64,000 nucleotides of DNA from Pantoea wallisii (GTDB lineage: Bacteria; Pseudomonadota; Gammaproteobacteria; Enterobacterales; Enterobacteriaceae). Positions 1 through 12,494 of the stretch are shown here, piece after piece (the stretch's first letter is position 1; each line of letters opens with the position of its first letter). The notes beneath the pieces were generated by a model. It did not search any database. It saw only the letters and a program-made list of their open reading frames with translations, and was not told the origin of the DNA. A program made the position numbers and the translations under genes. The stretch covers positions 1-64,000 of the forward strand of contig NZ_MLFS01000012.1 of assembly GCF_002095485.1 (NCBI RefSeq), written 5' to 3'.

Positions 1-161
1 AGGAGCAGGCCAGCCGTCTGAGCCAGGCGGTGGCGGTGTTCCGCATTCCGCGTGCGGCACCGTCTGCGATGGCAGTACGTCAGCCCTCTGCGAAGCCGGT
101 CAGCACGCCGCGCAAGGCGATCGCCGCGCCGGCAGGTGACGGCAATTGGGAAACGTTTTAA
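1..161 (+). CDS. Methyl-accepting chemotaxis protein, C-terminal end (5' truncated by window edge)
   Basis: Only the last ~52 codons are in the window; the reading frame enters at base 3 and stops with TAA at 159-161. It begins with the last part of the cytoplasmic signalling helix (EQASRLSQAVAVF), then a linker rich in Ala, Pro and Arg, and ends in the pentapeptide NWETF. In enterobacterial high-abundance receptors this tail tethers CheR and CheB. The next gene encodes a second receptor with the same tail, so two receptor genes lie in tandem ahead of cheR, as tar and tap do in E. coli. Ligand specificity cannot be judged because the periplasmic domain is outside the window. Confidence 0.9.
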   Translation, partial: EQASRLSQAVAVFRIPRAAPSAMAVRQPSAKPVSTPRKAIAAPAGDGNWETF

Positions 162-192
162 TCAGATTAAACGTCACACAGCGCCTTTGTAG

Positions 193-241
193 GGTGCGCA
201 TGCGTGCGCACCTGAATGCAGGGTCAGCATAAATGCCGACC
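193..241. repeat. Pair of intergenic palindromes (outlying copy of the 5181-5363 repeats)
   Basis: Two palindromes lie between the receptor genes. One at 193-212 reads ggtgcgcatgcgtgcgcacc. The second at 222-241 reads ggtcagcataaatgccgacc. Close relatives of both occur 5 kb away at 5181-5200 and 5228-5363, and the lead-in 'gcgccctttgtag' type sequence is shared too. They look like a REP/BIME-type extragenic family. Confidence 0.7.
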
Positions 242-324
242 CTGCAAAGTGCGTACCGCCTGGCCATGTGAAATTGTGCCGACTCCTCCCTGATTTCAGC
301 TGGTCAAACCCCTTGCAACATCCG

Positions 325-351
325 TAAAGATCCCCGCGCCCGCGCCGATAA
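325..351 (+). promoter_or_regulatory. FliA (sigma-28) class 3 flagellar promoter
   Basis: TAAAGATC at 325-332, an 11-base spacer, then GCCGATAA at 344-351. The sigma-28 consensus is TAAAGTTT-N11-GCCGATAA, so the -10 is perfect, the spacer is exact and the -35 keeps its conserved TAAAG. It sits about 30 bases upstream of the receptor start at 383 and is likely to drive that gene and the following che genes as a late flagellar operon. Confidence 0.85.
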
Positions 352-382
352 CTCCAGCGATTCGCCAACCAATGAGGTGTGT

Positions 383-2062
383 ATGTTTAGTCGTGTTCGT
401 GTTGTATCCGGCCTGCTGTGCGTGCTGGCGCTGTTTGCCTTACTGCAGCTGTTTTCCGGAGGAATGTTTTTTTCGACGGTGAAAGCCGACAAAGAGAATT
501 TCGCTTATAACCAGCGTCTCAGTACGCTGCAACGGGCGATGGGCACCTCATGGGTCTCGCTGGTACAGGCGCGTAATACGCTGAACCGTGCCGGTATCCG
601 CTATCTGCTGGATGGTCAGCAGGCAGGCTCAGGCGCCACCGTCAAAGAGCTGGTGGCGCTGGCCAACGAGGAGTTAACAAGGGCCGATCAGGGCTTTGCC
701 GAGTTCAATGCCAACCTGTCTGAGCAGGGCAAAAGCGCGGAGAACGTGCTGACGCTGCAGGCAAACTACAACGCCTTCCGCGGCGCGCTGGCGGAGCTGA
801 TTGACTTCCTCGGCGCCGGCAACTTTAAAGGCTTCGTGGATCAGCCAACCCAGGGTTTTCAAAATAAATTTGAAACCGATTACAACGCCTGGCTGAGCAA
901 CAACATTGTGCTGGCAAAGCAGGGCATTGATGCGAATGAAAGCGCTTATCAGCGCTCCATTCTGCTGGTGCTCGGCACCCTGCTGGTGACGCTGCTGGTG
1001 ATTGCGCTGGTGTGGAGCGGCATGCGTACTGCCCTGATTCGTCCACTGAAGCAGAGCATCGAACATATTCGCCATATCGCACGCGGCGATCTCACACAGG
1101 CGGTGGATGTCAGCGTGCGTAATGAGATGGGCGATCTGCTCAGCTCGCTGCAGCACATGCAGCAGGAGCTGGCGCGCACCGTCCGGACCGTGCGCGACGG
1201 TTCTGACGCCATTTATACCGGCGCCAGCGAAATTGCCATGGGCAACAACGATCTCTCCTCGCGTACTGAACAGCAGGCCGCCTCGCTGGAGCAGACCGCA
1301 GCCAGCATGGAGCAGCTGACCGCCACGGTGAAACAGAACGCCGAGAACGCCCGTCAGGCATCCAAACTGGCGCTGACGGCCTCTGAGACCGCGCAGCAGG
1401 GCGGAAAAGTGGTGGATGGCGTGGTCACCACCATGAAAGACATTGCAGGCAGCTCGAAGAAAATTGCCGATATTACCAGCGTGATTGATGGCATCGCCTT
1501 CCAGACCAACATCCTGGCGCTGAACGCGGCCGTAGAAGCGGCGCGTGCCGGTGAGCAGGGGCGCGGTTTTGCAGTGGTCGCGGGCGAAGTGCGCAGTCTG
1601 GCCCAGCGTAGCGCGCAGGCCGCAAAAGAGATCAAGGGCCTGATTGAGGATTCGGTAAGCCGCGTTAATACCGGTTCAGTGCTGGTGGAGAGCGCCGGAG
1701 AGACCATGAGTGAAATCGTCAGTGCGGTCACGCGCGTGACGGACATCATGGGTGAAATTGCCTCGGCGTCTGATGAGCAGAGCCGCGGTATCGACCAGGT
1801 TGGCCTTGCCGTTAACGAGATGGATCGCGTGACGCAGCAGAACGCCGCACTGGTGGAAGAGTCTGCAACAGCCGCGGCAGCGCTGGAAGATCAGGCTAGC
1901 CGACTGAAGCAGTCAGTTGCAGTGTTCAATATTGGTAAAGAATTTGTCGCCCAGGCCGTTAACGTAACTACAGCGCCGAAAATTGCGCGTCAGAAAGCGC
2001 CACAGGCGCTGGCGCAACCGGCAGGAGCACGTGGCGCTGACGATAACTGGGAAACCTTTTAA
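383..2062 (+). CDS. Methyl-accepting chemotaxis protein, Tsr-like
   Basis: Inner-membrane chemoreceptor of 559 aa that binds ligand in the periplasm and controls CheA. A first membrane segment lies at about residues 5-30, a four-helix periplasmic domain at 35-190, a second membrane segment at about 192-215, then HAMP and the methylation/signalling domain. The periplasmic motif [14 protein letters not shown] and the later [16 protein letters not shown] closely resemble E. coli Tsr, so serine is a plausible ligand (inference). The hairpin tip contains [20 protein letters not shown], and the protein ends in NWETF for CheR/CheB docking. ATG 383 is preferred over GTG 377 because GAGG at 374-377 is correctly spaced for it. 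It is the first gene after the FliA promoter and precedes cheR by about 100 bases. Confidence 0.93.
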   Translation: MFSRVRVVSGLLCVLALFALLQLFSGGMFFSTVKADKENFAYNQRLSTLQRAMGTSWVSLVQARNTLNRAGIRYLLDGQQAGSGATVKELVALANEELTRADQGFAEFNANLSEQGKSAENVLTLQANYNAFRGALAELIDFLGAGNFKGFVDQPTQGFQNKFETDYNAWLSNNIVLAKQGIDANESAYQRSILLVLGTLLVTLLVIALVWSGMRTALIRPLKQSIEHIRHIARGDLTQAVDVSVRNEMGDLLSSLQHMQQELARTVRTVRDGSDAIYTGASEIAMGNNDLSSRTEQQAASLEQTAASMEQLTATVKQNAENARQASKLALTASETAQQGGKVVDGVVTTMKDIAGSSKKIADITSVIDGIAFQTNILALNAAVEAARAGEQGRGFAVVAGEVRSLAQRSAQAAKEIKGLIEDSVSRVNTGSVLVESAGETMSEIVSAVTRVTDIMGEIASASDEQSRGIDQVGLAVNEMDRVTQQNAALVEESATAAAALEDQASRLKQSVAVFNIGKEFVAQAVNVTTAPKIARQKAPQALAQPAGARGADDNWETF

Positions 2063-2166
2063 CCCTTGTGGCCGCTGCAGGGCGGCCCGTGTGAATGGTG
2101 TGCACTGGCAGCACAGTAGCAACCGCAGTATCACAAATTAATCAGTCTGTTGCCGGGTGACCCGAA

Positions 2167-3042
2167 ATGAAGAAATCGACGTTATTGGATCAAAATGAAA
2201 CGACAACGCTGCTCTCGCAGATGGTGCAGCGTCTGCCGCTTTCCGATGCACACTTTCGTCGTATCAGCCAGCTGATCTACCAGCGCGCGGGCATCGTGCT
2301 GGCCGATCACAAGCGCGAGATGGTTTATAACCGCCTGGTGCGTCGTCTGCGCACGCTGAATATTGATGATTTTGGACGCTATCTGGCGCTGCTGGAGCAG
2401 GATCAGAACAGTGCTGAGTGGCAGGCGTTTATTAATGCGCTGACCACCAACCTGACCTCATTTTTCCGCGAGGCGCACCACTTCCCGATTCTGGCGGAGC
2501 ATGCGCGCAAGCGCAGTGGCAGTTACAGCGTCTGGAGTACCGCCGCCTCAACTGGCGAAGAGCCGTACTCCATCGCCATGACGCTGGCAGAGACGCTGGG
2601 TGCGGGACCGGGGAAATTTACGGTTCACGCCAGCGATATTGATACGCAGGTGCTGGAAAAAGCTGTGGCGGGCGTCTATCGCCAGGAGGAGCTGCGTACG
2701 CTTTCGCAATCACAGCTGCAGCGCTTCTTCCTGCGCGGCACCGGCCCGCATGAGGGCATGGTCCGTGTGCGCTCTGAGCTGGCCAATATGGTGAGCTATG
2801 CGCAGCTGAATTTGCTGGCAAATGAGTGGGCGTTACCGGGACCGTTCGACGCCATCTTCTGCCGTAATGTGATGATCTACTTCGATAAAGAGACTCAGGA
2901 GCAGATCCTGCGCCGTTTTGTACCGCTGTTAAAGCCAGGCGGCCTGCTGTTCGCCGGTCACTCGGAGAACTTTAGCCAGATCAGCAAAGAGTTCTGGCTG
3001 CGCGGACAGACTGTCTACGGACTGACCAAGGAAAGACGATGA
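2167..3042 (+). CDS. cheR: Chemotaxis protein methyltransferase CheR
   Basis: S-adenosylmethionine-dependent enzyme of 291 aa that methylates glutamates in chemoreceptor signalling helices for adaptation. It has an N-terminal helical CheR domain (about 20-90) and a Rossmann methyltransferase domain. The SAM loop reads [15 protein letters not shown] near residue 120-135, and the late motif [13 protein letters not shown] is typical of CheR. It acts in the cytoplasm, docking on NWETF tails such as those of the two receptors upstream. Its stop overlaps the cheB start (ATGA at 3039-3042), which points to translational coupling. Confidence 0.96.
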   Translation: MKKSTLLDQNETTTLLSQMVQRLPLSDAHFRRISQLIYQRAGIVLADHKREMVYNRLVRRLRTLNIDDFGRYLALLEQDQNSAEWQAFINALTTNLTSFFREAHHFPILAEHARKRSGSYSVWSTAASTGEEPYSIAMTLAETLGAGPGKFTVHASDIDTQVLEKAVAGVYRQEELRTLSQSQLQRFFLRGTGPHEGMVRVRSELANMVSYAQLNLLANEWALPGPFDAIFCRNVMIYFDKETQEQILRRFVPLLKPGGLLFAGHSENFSQISKEFWLRGQTVYGLTKERR

Positions 3043-4088
3043 GCAAAATCACCGTGATGTGCGTGGATGACTCTGCGCTAATGCGTCAATTGATGACCGA
3101 GATCATCAATAGCCATCCCGATATGGAGATGGTTGCGACGGCGCCAGACCCGCTGGTGGCGCGGGATTTAATCAAACAGTATAACCCGCAGGTGCTGACG
3201 CTGGATGTCGAAATGCCCCGTATGGATGGCCTCGACTTTCTGGAGAAGCTGATGCGTCTGCGTCCGATGCCGGTAGTGATGGTGTCATCGCTGACCGGCA
3301 AGGGATCGGAAGTGACGCTGCGCGCGCTGGAGCTGGGCGCTGTGGATTTTGTCACCAAGCCGCAGCTGGGGATCCGTGAAGGCATGCTGGCTTATAGCCA
3401 GATGATTGCGGACAAGATCCGTGCGGCGGCGCGCGCCAAACTGCATGCGCGTGCGGCTACGCCAGCGCCGGCGATGCTGAAAGCGGGTCCGCTGCTGAGC
3501 AGTGAAAAGCTGATCGCTATTGGTTCGTCAACCGGCGGTACCGAAGCGATTCGTCATGTACTGCAGCCGTTACCGGCCACCAGCCCGGCGCTGCTGATTA
3601 CCCAGCACATGCCGCCAGGGTTTACCCGTTCGTTCGCTGAGCGTCTGAACAAGCTGTGCCAGATTACCGTGAAAGAGGCGGAAGATGGCGAGCGTATTCT
3701 GCCCGGCCACGCCTACATCGCGCCGGGCGCGATGCACATGGAGCTGGCGCGTAGCGGGGCGAACTATGTTGTGAAGCTCAACGATGGCCCACCGGTAAAC
3801 CGGCACAAACCCTCCGTGGATGTGCTGTTTCGCTCGGTTGCGGTCAACGCAGGGCGAAATGCAGTCGGCGTGATCCTGACCGGGATGGGGAATGACGGTG
3901 CCGCGGGGATGCTGGAGATGCATCGCGCGGGTGCCTGGACCATTGCGCAGGACGAAGCCAGCTGCGTCGTATTTGGCATGCCGCGCGAAGCGATAGCGAT
4001 GGGCGGCGCCAGTGAAGTCGTGGATTTAGGCCACATCAGCCAGCACATGCTGGCGAAAATTAGCGCCGGACAGGCATTGCGAATTTAA
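3039..4088 (+). CDS. cheB: Protein-glutamate methylesterase/deamidase CheB
   Basis: Response regulator of 349 aa that removes receptor methyl groups when phosphorylated by CheA, opposing CheR. The receiver domain (about 1-120) has acidic residues D10/D11 and phosphoacceptor D56 in LTLDVEMP. A linker leads to the esterase domain, with the nucleophile loop [10 protein letters not shown] (near residue 164), the His motif TQHMPPGFT (near 190) and the Asp motif [10 protein letters not shown] (near 286), i.e. a full Ser-His-Asp triad. Length matches E. coli CheB. It overlaps cheR by four bases and is followed about 40 bases later by cheY. Confidence 0.97.
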   Translation: MSKITVMCVDDSALMRQLMTEIINSHPDMEMVATAPDPLVARDLIKQYNPQVLTLDVEMPRMDGLDFLEKLMRLRPMPVVMVSSLTGKGSEVTLRALELGAVDFVTKPQLGIREGMLAYSQMIADKIRAAARAKLHARAATPAPAMLKAGPLLSSEKLIAIGSSTGGTEAIRHVLQPLPATSPALLITQHMPPGFTRSFAERLNKLCQITVKEAEDGERILPGHAYIAPGAMHMELARSGANYVVKLNDGPPVNRHKPSVDVLFRSVAVNAGRNAVGVILTGMGNDGAAGMLEMHRAGAWTIAQDEASCVVFGMPREAIAMGGASEVVDLGHISQHMLAKISAGQALRI

Positions 4089-4127
4089 CGAGCCGGTCCT
4101 GCCGGACAAGACAACACAGGAGTAAAT

Positions 4128-4517
4128 ATGGCTGATAAAAACATGCGCTTTTTGGTGGTGGACGATTTCAATACGATGCGTCGTATTGTCCGCAACCTGC
4201 TGAAAGAGCTGGGTTTCAATAACGTCGAAGAGGCAGAGGACGGTGTGGACGCACTGACCAAACTGCGTGCCGGTGGGTTTGACTTCGTGATCTCCGACTG
4301 GAACATGCCAAACATGGATGGACTGCAACTGCTGCAGACCATTCGTGCCGATGCCACGCTGGGCAAACTGCCGGTGCTGATGGTGACCGCTGAAGCGAAG
4401 AAAGAGAACATCATCGCGGCCGCGCAGGCCGGTGCCAGCGGCTATGTGGTGAAGCCTTTCACTGCGGCCACGCTGGAAGAGAAGTTGGGCAAAATCTTCG
4501 AAAAACTGGGTATGTAA
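4128..4517 (+). CDS. cheY: Chemotaxis response regulator CheY
   Basis: Single receiver domain of 129 aa. Phospho-CheY leaves the receptor array and binds FliM at the flagellar motor to promote clockwise rotation. All key residues are present at the E. coli numbering: D12 and D13 (Mg2+), D57 (phosphorylation), T87, Y106 and K109. The start has a good ribosome site (AGGAG about seven bases before ATG). It lies between cheB and cheZ in the standard order. Confidence 0.98.
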   Translation: MADKNMRFLVVDDFNTMRRIVRNLLKELGFNNVEEAEDGVDALTKLRAGGFDFVISDWNMPNMDGLQLLQTIRADATLGKLPVLMVTAEAKKENIIAAAQAGASGYVVKPFTAATLEEKLGKIFEKLGM

Positions 4518-4526
4518 GGAGATGTG

Positions 4527-5168
4527 ATGAGCGACCTTCCGAAACCAACCGAAGAAGCCTCGGCACACGACATTATCACCCGCATCGGCTCGCTTACGCG
4601 CATGCTGCGCGACAGCCTGCGTGAGCTGGGGTTAGATCAGGCGATTGCCGAAGCGGCAGAAGCGATTCCGGACGCGCGCGATCGTCTGGATTATGTGGTG
4701 CAGATGACCGCGCAGGCAGCAGAACGTGCACTGAACTGCGTTGAAGCGGCGCAGCCGCACCAGGACCAAATGGAAGCCAGTGCTAATCAGCTGAAAGGCC
4801 GCTGGGACGCATGGTTTGAAAACCCGATTGAGCTGGCAGATGCCCGCGAGTTGGTTTCGGATACGCGCCAGTTCCTGACCGATGTTCCGGGGCACACGTC
4901 GTACACCAACAAGCAACTGCTCGAGATCATGATGGCGCAGGATTTCCAGGATCTGACCGGTCAGGTGATCAAGCGCATGATGGATGTGATCCAGGAGATC
5001 GAGCGTCAGTTGCTGATGGTGCTGCTGGAGAACATGCCGGAAGCCAACGCGGCGGCGCGTAAAGAGGGCAATAGCCTGCTGAACGGCCCGCAGATTCATG
5101 CGAACGCCCCTGGCGTGGTATCCAGCCAGGATCAGGTCGATGACCTGCTGGATAGCTTAGGTTTTTGA
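4527..5168 (+). CDS. cheZ: CheY-P phosphatase CheZ
   Basis: Cytoplasmic phosphatase of 213 aa that dephosphorylates CheY-P and so ends tumbling signals. The four-helix core includes the catalytic-region motif [20 protein letters not shown]; the Gln in QDFQDLTGQ is the catalytic type. The extreme C-terminus [15 protein letters not shown] is the CheY-binding amphipathic helix. ATG 4527 is chosen over GTG 4524 because AAGGA at 4516-4520 is better spaced. It is the last che gene; flhB, which follows cheZ in E. coli, is not here. Confidence 0.97.
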   Translation: MSDLPKPTEEASAHDIITRIGSLTRMLRDSLRELGLDQAIAEAAEAIPDARDRLDYVVQMTAQAAERALNCVEAAQPHQDQMEASANQLKGRWDAWFENPIELADARELVSDTRQFLTDVPGHTSYTNKQLLEIMMAQDFQDLTGQVIKRMMDVIQEIERQLLMVLLENMPEANAAARKEGNSLLNGPQIHANAPGVVSSQDQVDDLLDSLGF

Positions 5169-5180
5169 TGTGATGGTAGC

Positions 5181-5363
5181 GGTCGGCATAAATGCCGACC
5201 CTACGTCTCTTTCAGCCCTGCCCGTCGGGTGCGCATTCATGCGCACCGCGACATATCATCCCAACATCACATGCGCCCTTTGTAGGGTGCGCATTCATGC
5301 GCACCGCGACATATCATCTCAATATCACGCACGCCCATTGTAGGGTGCGCATTCATGCGCACC
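5181..5363. repeat. Intergenic palindromic repeat array, 58-base period
   Basis: The 337-base gap between cheZ and the ychO-like gene holds no gene but an orderly array. A palindrome ggtcggcataaatgccgacc lies at 5181-5200. Then come three identical copies of ggtgcgcattcatgcgcacc at 5228-5247, 5286-5305 and 5344-5363, exactly 58 bases apart. The spacers are near-identical too (gcgacatatcat, then c/t variants, then acgccc-ttgtag). Related palindromes occur at 193-241. This resembles a REP/BIME-type element; a short open frame through it (5192-5380) is repeat translation, not a gene. Confidence 0.8.
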
Positions 5364-5505
5364 GGGAAATTTCGCGCTAACCCATTGGTGCGAAATCTTA
5401 AACAGAGCAAGACATGTCCTACGGTATTGTGAGGATGTGTTAAGGTAAGTTAGTGCAGTTTTGTGAGCCACCTCTAATTCTGAGCTAAATGAACCCCTAT
5501 TTGCT

Positions 5506-6941
5506 ATGTTGTCACTGGTCCTGAATCGCAAAAAATTATCGCTTCTGTGTGCCGTTCCGGCACTGCTTGCCGTCGCGCCTGCCCGGGCGCTTACTGATGA
5601 GACCCGCGTCCCGGCGGCTCCCTTTGCCGATCCGGCACGCTTCCAGAAAATGGCGGATGATCTGCCGGCGCTGGGTTATCAGGATGACAGCGCCGCCTTC
5701 AGCAAGAGGCTGGCTACCATTGCGAAGAGCATCGGTGAAGCCAGCCAGAACAGCAGCGATGACACTACGCTGGGCCAGCAAGCCGGCATCTGGGCGTTCA
5801 ATCACCTGCGCGATGAGGTGGCGGACCGGGTGGTCGATGAGGGGCAGTCGCTGCTGTCACCCTATGGCAGGCACAGATCGATTTCAACGTGGATATGGAA
5901 GGCAACTTCACGGGGAGCGGCGCATCTCTGCTGACGCCGTGGGCAGATCGCTACCAATACCTCACCTTTAGCCAGCTTGGTGTGCATCAGACCGATGACG
6001 GCATGGTGGGCAATTTCGGGTTAGGGCAGCGCTGGGTGGCCGGGAGCTGGCTGCTGGGCTACAACGGATTTGTGGACCGGCTGTTCAGCAGCGGTTTGCA
6101 GCGCGCCTCACTGGGGACGGAAGCCTGGAGCGATTATCTGCGCTTCTCCGCCAACTACTATACGCCGCTCTCCGGCTGGCAAAATCGCAATCCTTTCCAG
6201 CAGCAGCGCCTGGCGCGCGGTTACGATTTAACCACCCAGGGTTACCTGCCGTTCTACCGCCAGCTGGGCGTATCCGTCAGCTGGCAGCAGTACCTGGGCG
6301 AAAATGTCGATCTGTTTAATTCCGGCAACCGTTATCACAATCCATCCGCGCTCACGCTGGGCCTCTCCTACACGCCGGTTCCGCTGGTGACGGTTTCAGC
6401 CAGCCATAAAACCAGCAGTGAAGGTGAAAGTCAGGATCAGCTGGGTTTGCGCCTCAACTACCGGTTTGGCGTGGCGCTCAGCCAGCAGCTTAGTCCGGAT
6501 AACGTGGATGCTGCACGTTCACTGCGCGGTAGCCGGTACGATACGGTAACGCGCAGCAGTTCGCCGGTGCTGGCGTTCCGCCAGCGTAAAACGCTATCGG
6601 TGTTTCTCGCCACGCCGCCGTGGCAGCTGGATGCGGGTGAGAGCCTGCCGCTGAAGCTGCAAATTCGCAGCGCCAACCCGATCAGTAAAGTGAGCTGGCA
6701 GGGTGATACGCAGGCGCTGAGCCTGACGCCCGGCGCCAACCCCAACGACCCTCAGGGCTGGAGTATCATTATGCCCGCCTGGGATAGCACGCCTGGCGCC
6801 AGCAACAGCTATCGGCTGTCGGTTACGCTGGAAGACAGTAAGCAAAATCGTGTGACCTCGAACTGGATTACCCTGCAACTGCAGGCGCCCGTTGCGCTCG
6901 ATCAGGGCAGCAGAAATCAGTTCGATCTGATGGCGCCATAG
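5506..6941 (+). pseudogene. YchO-type inverse autotransporter / invasin-like outer-membrane protein, frameshifted
   Basis: The first frame (from ATG 5506) gives a signal peptide (KLSLLCAVPALLAVAPARA) and the start of the mature protein, ending as LLSPYG. The second frame (to TAG 6941) continues with QIDFNVDMEGNFTGSGAS, LLTPWADRYQYLTFSQLGV and alternating beta-strands typical of the inverse-autotransporter barrel (about residues 120-330), then an Ig-like tail to residue ~478. The two frames join if one base, probably C, is restored after 5868 (TATGGC|AGG); total length 1436 is one short of a multiple of three. E. coli YchO is of similar size (464 aa). No clear ribosome site is visible before 5506. 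An intact protein would be outer-membrane anchored; as written it is truncated in the barrel. Confidence 0.85.
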
Positions 6942-6955
6942 CCCGCCGGTCCGGC

Positions 6956-6976
6956 TGGCGGTCCTGCGGGCCGCCA
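6956..6976. repeat. REP-like GC-rich palindrome, family 2
   Basis: TGGCGGTCC, a TGC loop, then GGGCCGCCA, followed by CTAC. Nearly the same element lies at 45027-45047, also followed by CTAC, and a looser copy at 13531-13552. It stands just after the ychO-like gene and could act as a transcript-end hairpin, but there is no T-run. Confidence 0.55.
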
Positions 6977-7070
6977 CTACTCACGGACACTCACCTGGCT
7001 GACTGGTTACTTATTTGTGAAAGATTGCGGTTATTTTAACCAGTCACTGACGCGATGATCGCGCCGGGGC

Positions 7071-7087
7071 TGCACCAGACCAGTGCC
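7071..7087. promoter_or_regulatory. NtrC-like enhancer site upstream of astC
   Basis: TGCACCAGACCAGTGCC matches the NtrC dyad TGCAC-N7-GTGCA at all but the last base. It lies about 250 bases upstream of the sigma-54 promoter at 7317, a normal enhancer distance. The 471-base gap before astC also holds an inverted repeat at 7104-7138 (AGCAAATTTCGCC ... GGCGAAATATTTGCT) of unknown role. Confidence 0.6.
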
Positions 7088-7219
7088 AGCTGCTCTGATT
7101 GGGAGCAAATTTCGCCTCATTTTGGCGAAATATTTGCTGTGCGATCACAAAAGCAACATTTCGTTTCGCCACTGCATAACTCTGCTAAATAATTCTCTGC
7201 CAGCAGGCTCTCTTCAGAT

Positions 7220-7254
7220 AATTATTCACTTTTTATGCATTAATTATGCATATC
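7220..7254. promoter_or_regulatory. Possible ArgR (ARG box) region of astC
   Basis: AT-rich imperfect dyads ATTCACTTTTTATGCAT and ATGCATTAATTATGCAT lie side by side, the pattern expected of tandem ARG boxes (TGAAT-N4-ATTCA type). In E. coli ArgR with arginine helps activate astC. The half-sites here deviate (TGCAT for TGAAT, spacing 5), so this is a candidate only. Confidence 0.4.
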
Positions 7255-7316
7255 GCTTGGCTGTAAGTCATTGATATTCTGTTACTGAACTCATTTTATG
7301 CATTTCCCCCTCTGGC

Positions 7317-7332
7317 TGGCACGCTTACTGCA
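7317..7332 (+). promoter_or_regulatory. Sigma-54 promoter of the ast operon
   Basis: TGGCACGCTTACTGCA has the invariant GG (7318-7319) and GC (7330-7331) separated by exactly 10 bases, matching the -24/-12 consensus TGGCAC-N5-TTGC. Transcription would start near 7342, leaving a leader of about 70 bases. E. coli astC is likewise RpoN-dependent under nitrogen limitation. Confidence 0.85.
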
Positions 7333-7412
7333 CTTTATAGTCGAGCGGCAACTTACCTTATTTAACAATTTTAAAACAAAGGCTTCACCGTTGTGAGGCA
7401 GGAGAGATGGCT

Positions 7413-8629
7413 ATGTCACTGCAGGTTTCACGTCACGATTTTGATCAATGGATGATGCCGGTTTACGCCCCTGCGGCTTTTGTGCCGGTACGTGCCGAGG
7501 GCTCAACGCTGTGGGACCAGCAGGGCAAAGATTACATCGACTTTGCCGGCGGTATCGCCGTTAACGCGCTGGGCCATGCGCATCCTGATTTACAACAGGC
7601 GCTGACAGAGCAGGCGGGCAAACTGTGGCACACCGGCAATGGCTACACCAATGAACCCATCCTCCGCCTGGCAAAACAGCTGATTGATGCCACCTTCGCC
7701 GATCGCGTTTTCTTCTGTAACTCTGGCGCAGAAGCCAACGAAGCCGCACTTAAACTGGCGCGCAAAGTGGCGCATGACCGTTTCAGTGCAGAGAAAAACG
7801 GCATCGTCGCCTTCAACAACGCTTTCCATGGCCGTACGCTGTTCACCGTTTCGGCAGGCGGCCAGCCGGCCTATTCACGTGATTTCGCACCGCTGCCGCC
7901 CGCTATTCAGCACGCCACATACAACGATCTTGCTTCAGCGGCGGCGCTGATTGATGACAACACCTGTGCGGTGATCGTGGAGCCCATCCAGGGCGAAGGC
8001 GGTGTACTGCCCGCCGATCCGGCTTTCCTGCGTGGCCTGCGTGAGCTGTGCGACAAGCATCAGGCGCTGCTGATTTTCGATGAGGTGCAGAGCGGGGTCG
8101 GCCGTACCGGTTCGCTCTACGCTTACATGCACTATGGCGTGACGCCAGATGTGCTGAGCACGGCGAAAGCGCTGGGCGGCGGCTTCCCGATTGGCGCCAT
8201 GCTGACGCGTGAAGATCTGGCGCTGGTGATGGGCGTGGGCACGCACGGCACCACTTACGGCGGCAACCCGCTGGCGGGCGCCGTTGCCGGTAAAGTCATG
8301 GATGTGGTTAACCAGCCCGCCTTCCTCAGCGGCGTCGCGGAGCGGCATCAGTGGTTCGTTGATGCGCTGCACCAGCTCAATCAGCGTCTGCCGGTCTTTA
8401 AAGAGATCCGCGGCCTGGGGCTGCTGATTGGCGCCGTGCTGAATGAAGATTTCGCCGGTAAAGCCAAACAGTTCAACCTCACGGCGGCTGAAGAGGGCGT
8501 GATGGTGCTGATTGCCGGTGCCAATGTGGTGCGCTTCGCACCGGCGCTGAATATCAGCGAACGTGAAGTGCAGGAGGGGCTGGCACGCTTTGAACGCGCT
8601 TGCGCCCGCATACTCAAAGGAGCCACATC

Positions 8630-8633
<4 letters not shown>
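7413..8633 (+). CDS. astC: Succinylornithine/acetylornithine transaminase AstC
   Basis: PLP-dependent class III aminotransferase of 406 aa, third step of the arginine succinyltransferase (AST) pathway: it moves the amino group of N2-succinylornithine to 2-oxoglutarate. The fold-type I features are clear: cofactor loop [28 protein letters not shown], and the Schiff-base lysine in [14 protein letters not shown] near residue 252. Sequence and length follow E. coli AstC almost throughout. ATG 7413 ([13 protein letters not shown]) fits E. coli MSQPITRENFDEW and gives AGGAG a proper eight-base spacing; ATG 7407 would be too close. First gene of astCADBE; its TGA overlaps the astA start. Confidence 0.96.
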
Positions 8634-12452
<3,819 letters not shown>

Positions 12453-12456
12453 CGCC

Positions 12457-12475
12457 GGGGCGGTAAATCCGCCCC
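12457..12475 (+). promoter_or_regulatory. Intercistronic hairpin between astB and astE
   Basis: GGGGCGG-taaat-CCGCCCC, a perfect seven-base stem five bases after the astB stop. No U-run follows, so it is not a standard terminator; it may stabilise the upstream mRNA or lower astE expression (inference). Confidence 0.5.
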
Positions 12476-12494
12476 TGAGCAGAAAGGAGTGCAC

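Noticed and set aside
5192..5380. 62-aa open frame after cheZ
   Set aside because: It is a translation of the palindromic repeat array; no ribosome site and obvious internal repetition.
5860..5875. Programmed frameshift in the ychO-like gene
   Set aside because: No slippery heptamer or downstream structure, and five other genes show the same single missing base, which favours sequence error or mutation.
7083..7274. 63-aa open frame upstream of astC
   Set aside because: It lies within the NtrC/ArgR control region, has no ribosome site and shows no protein-like composition.
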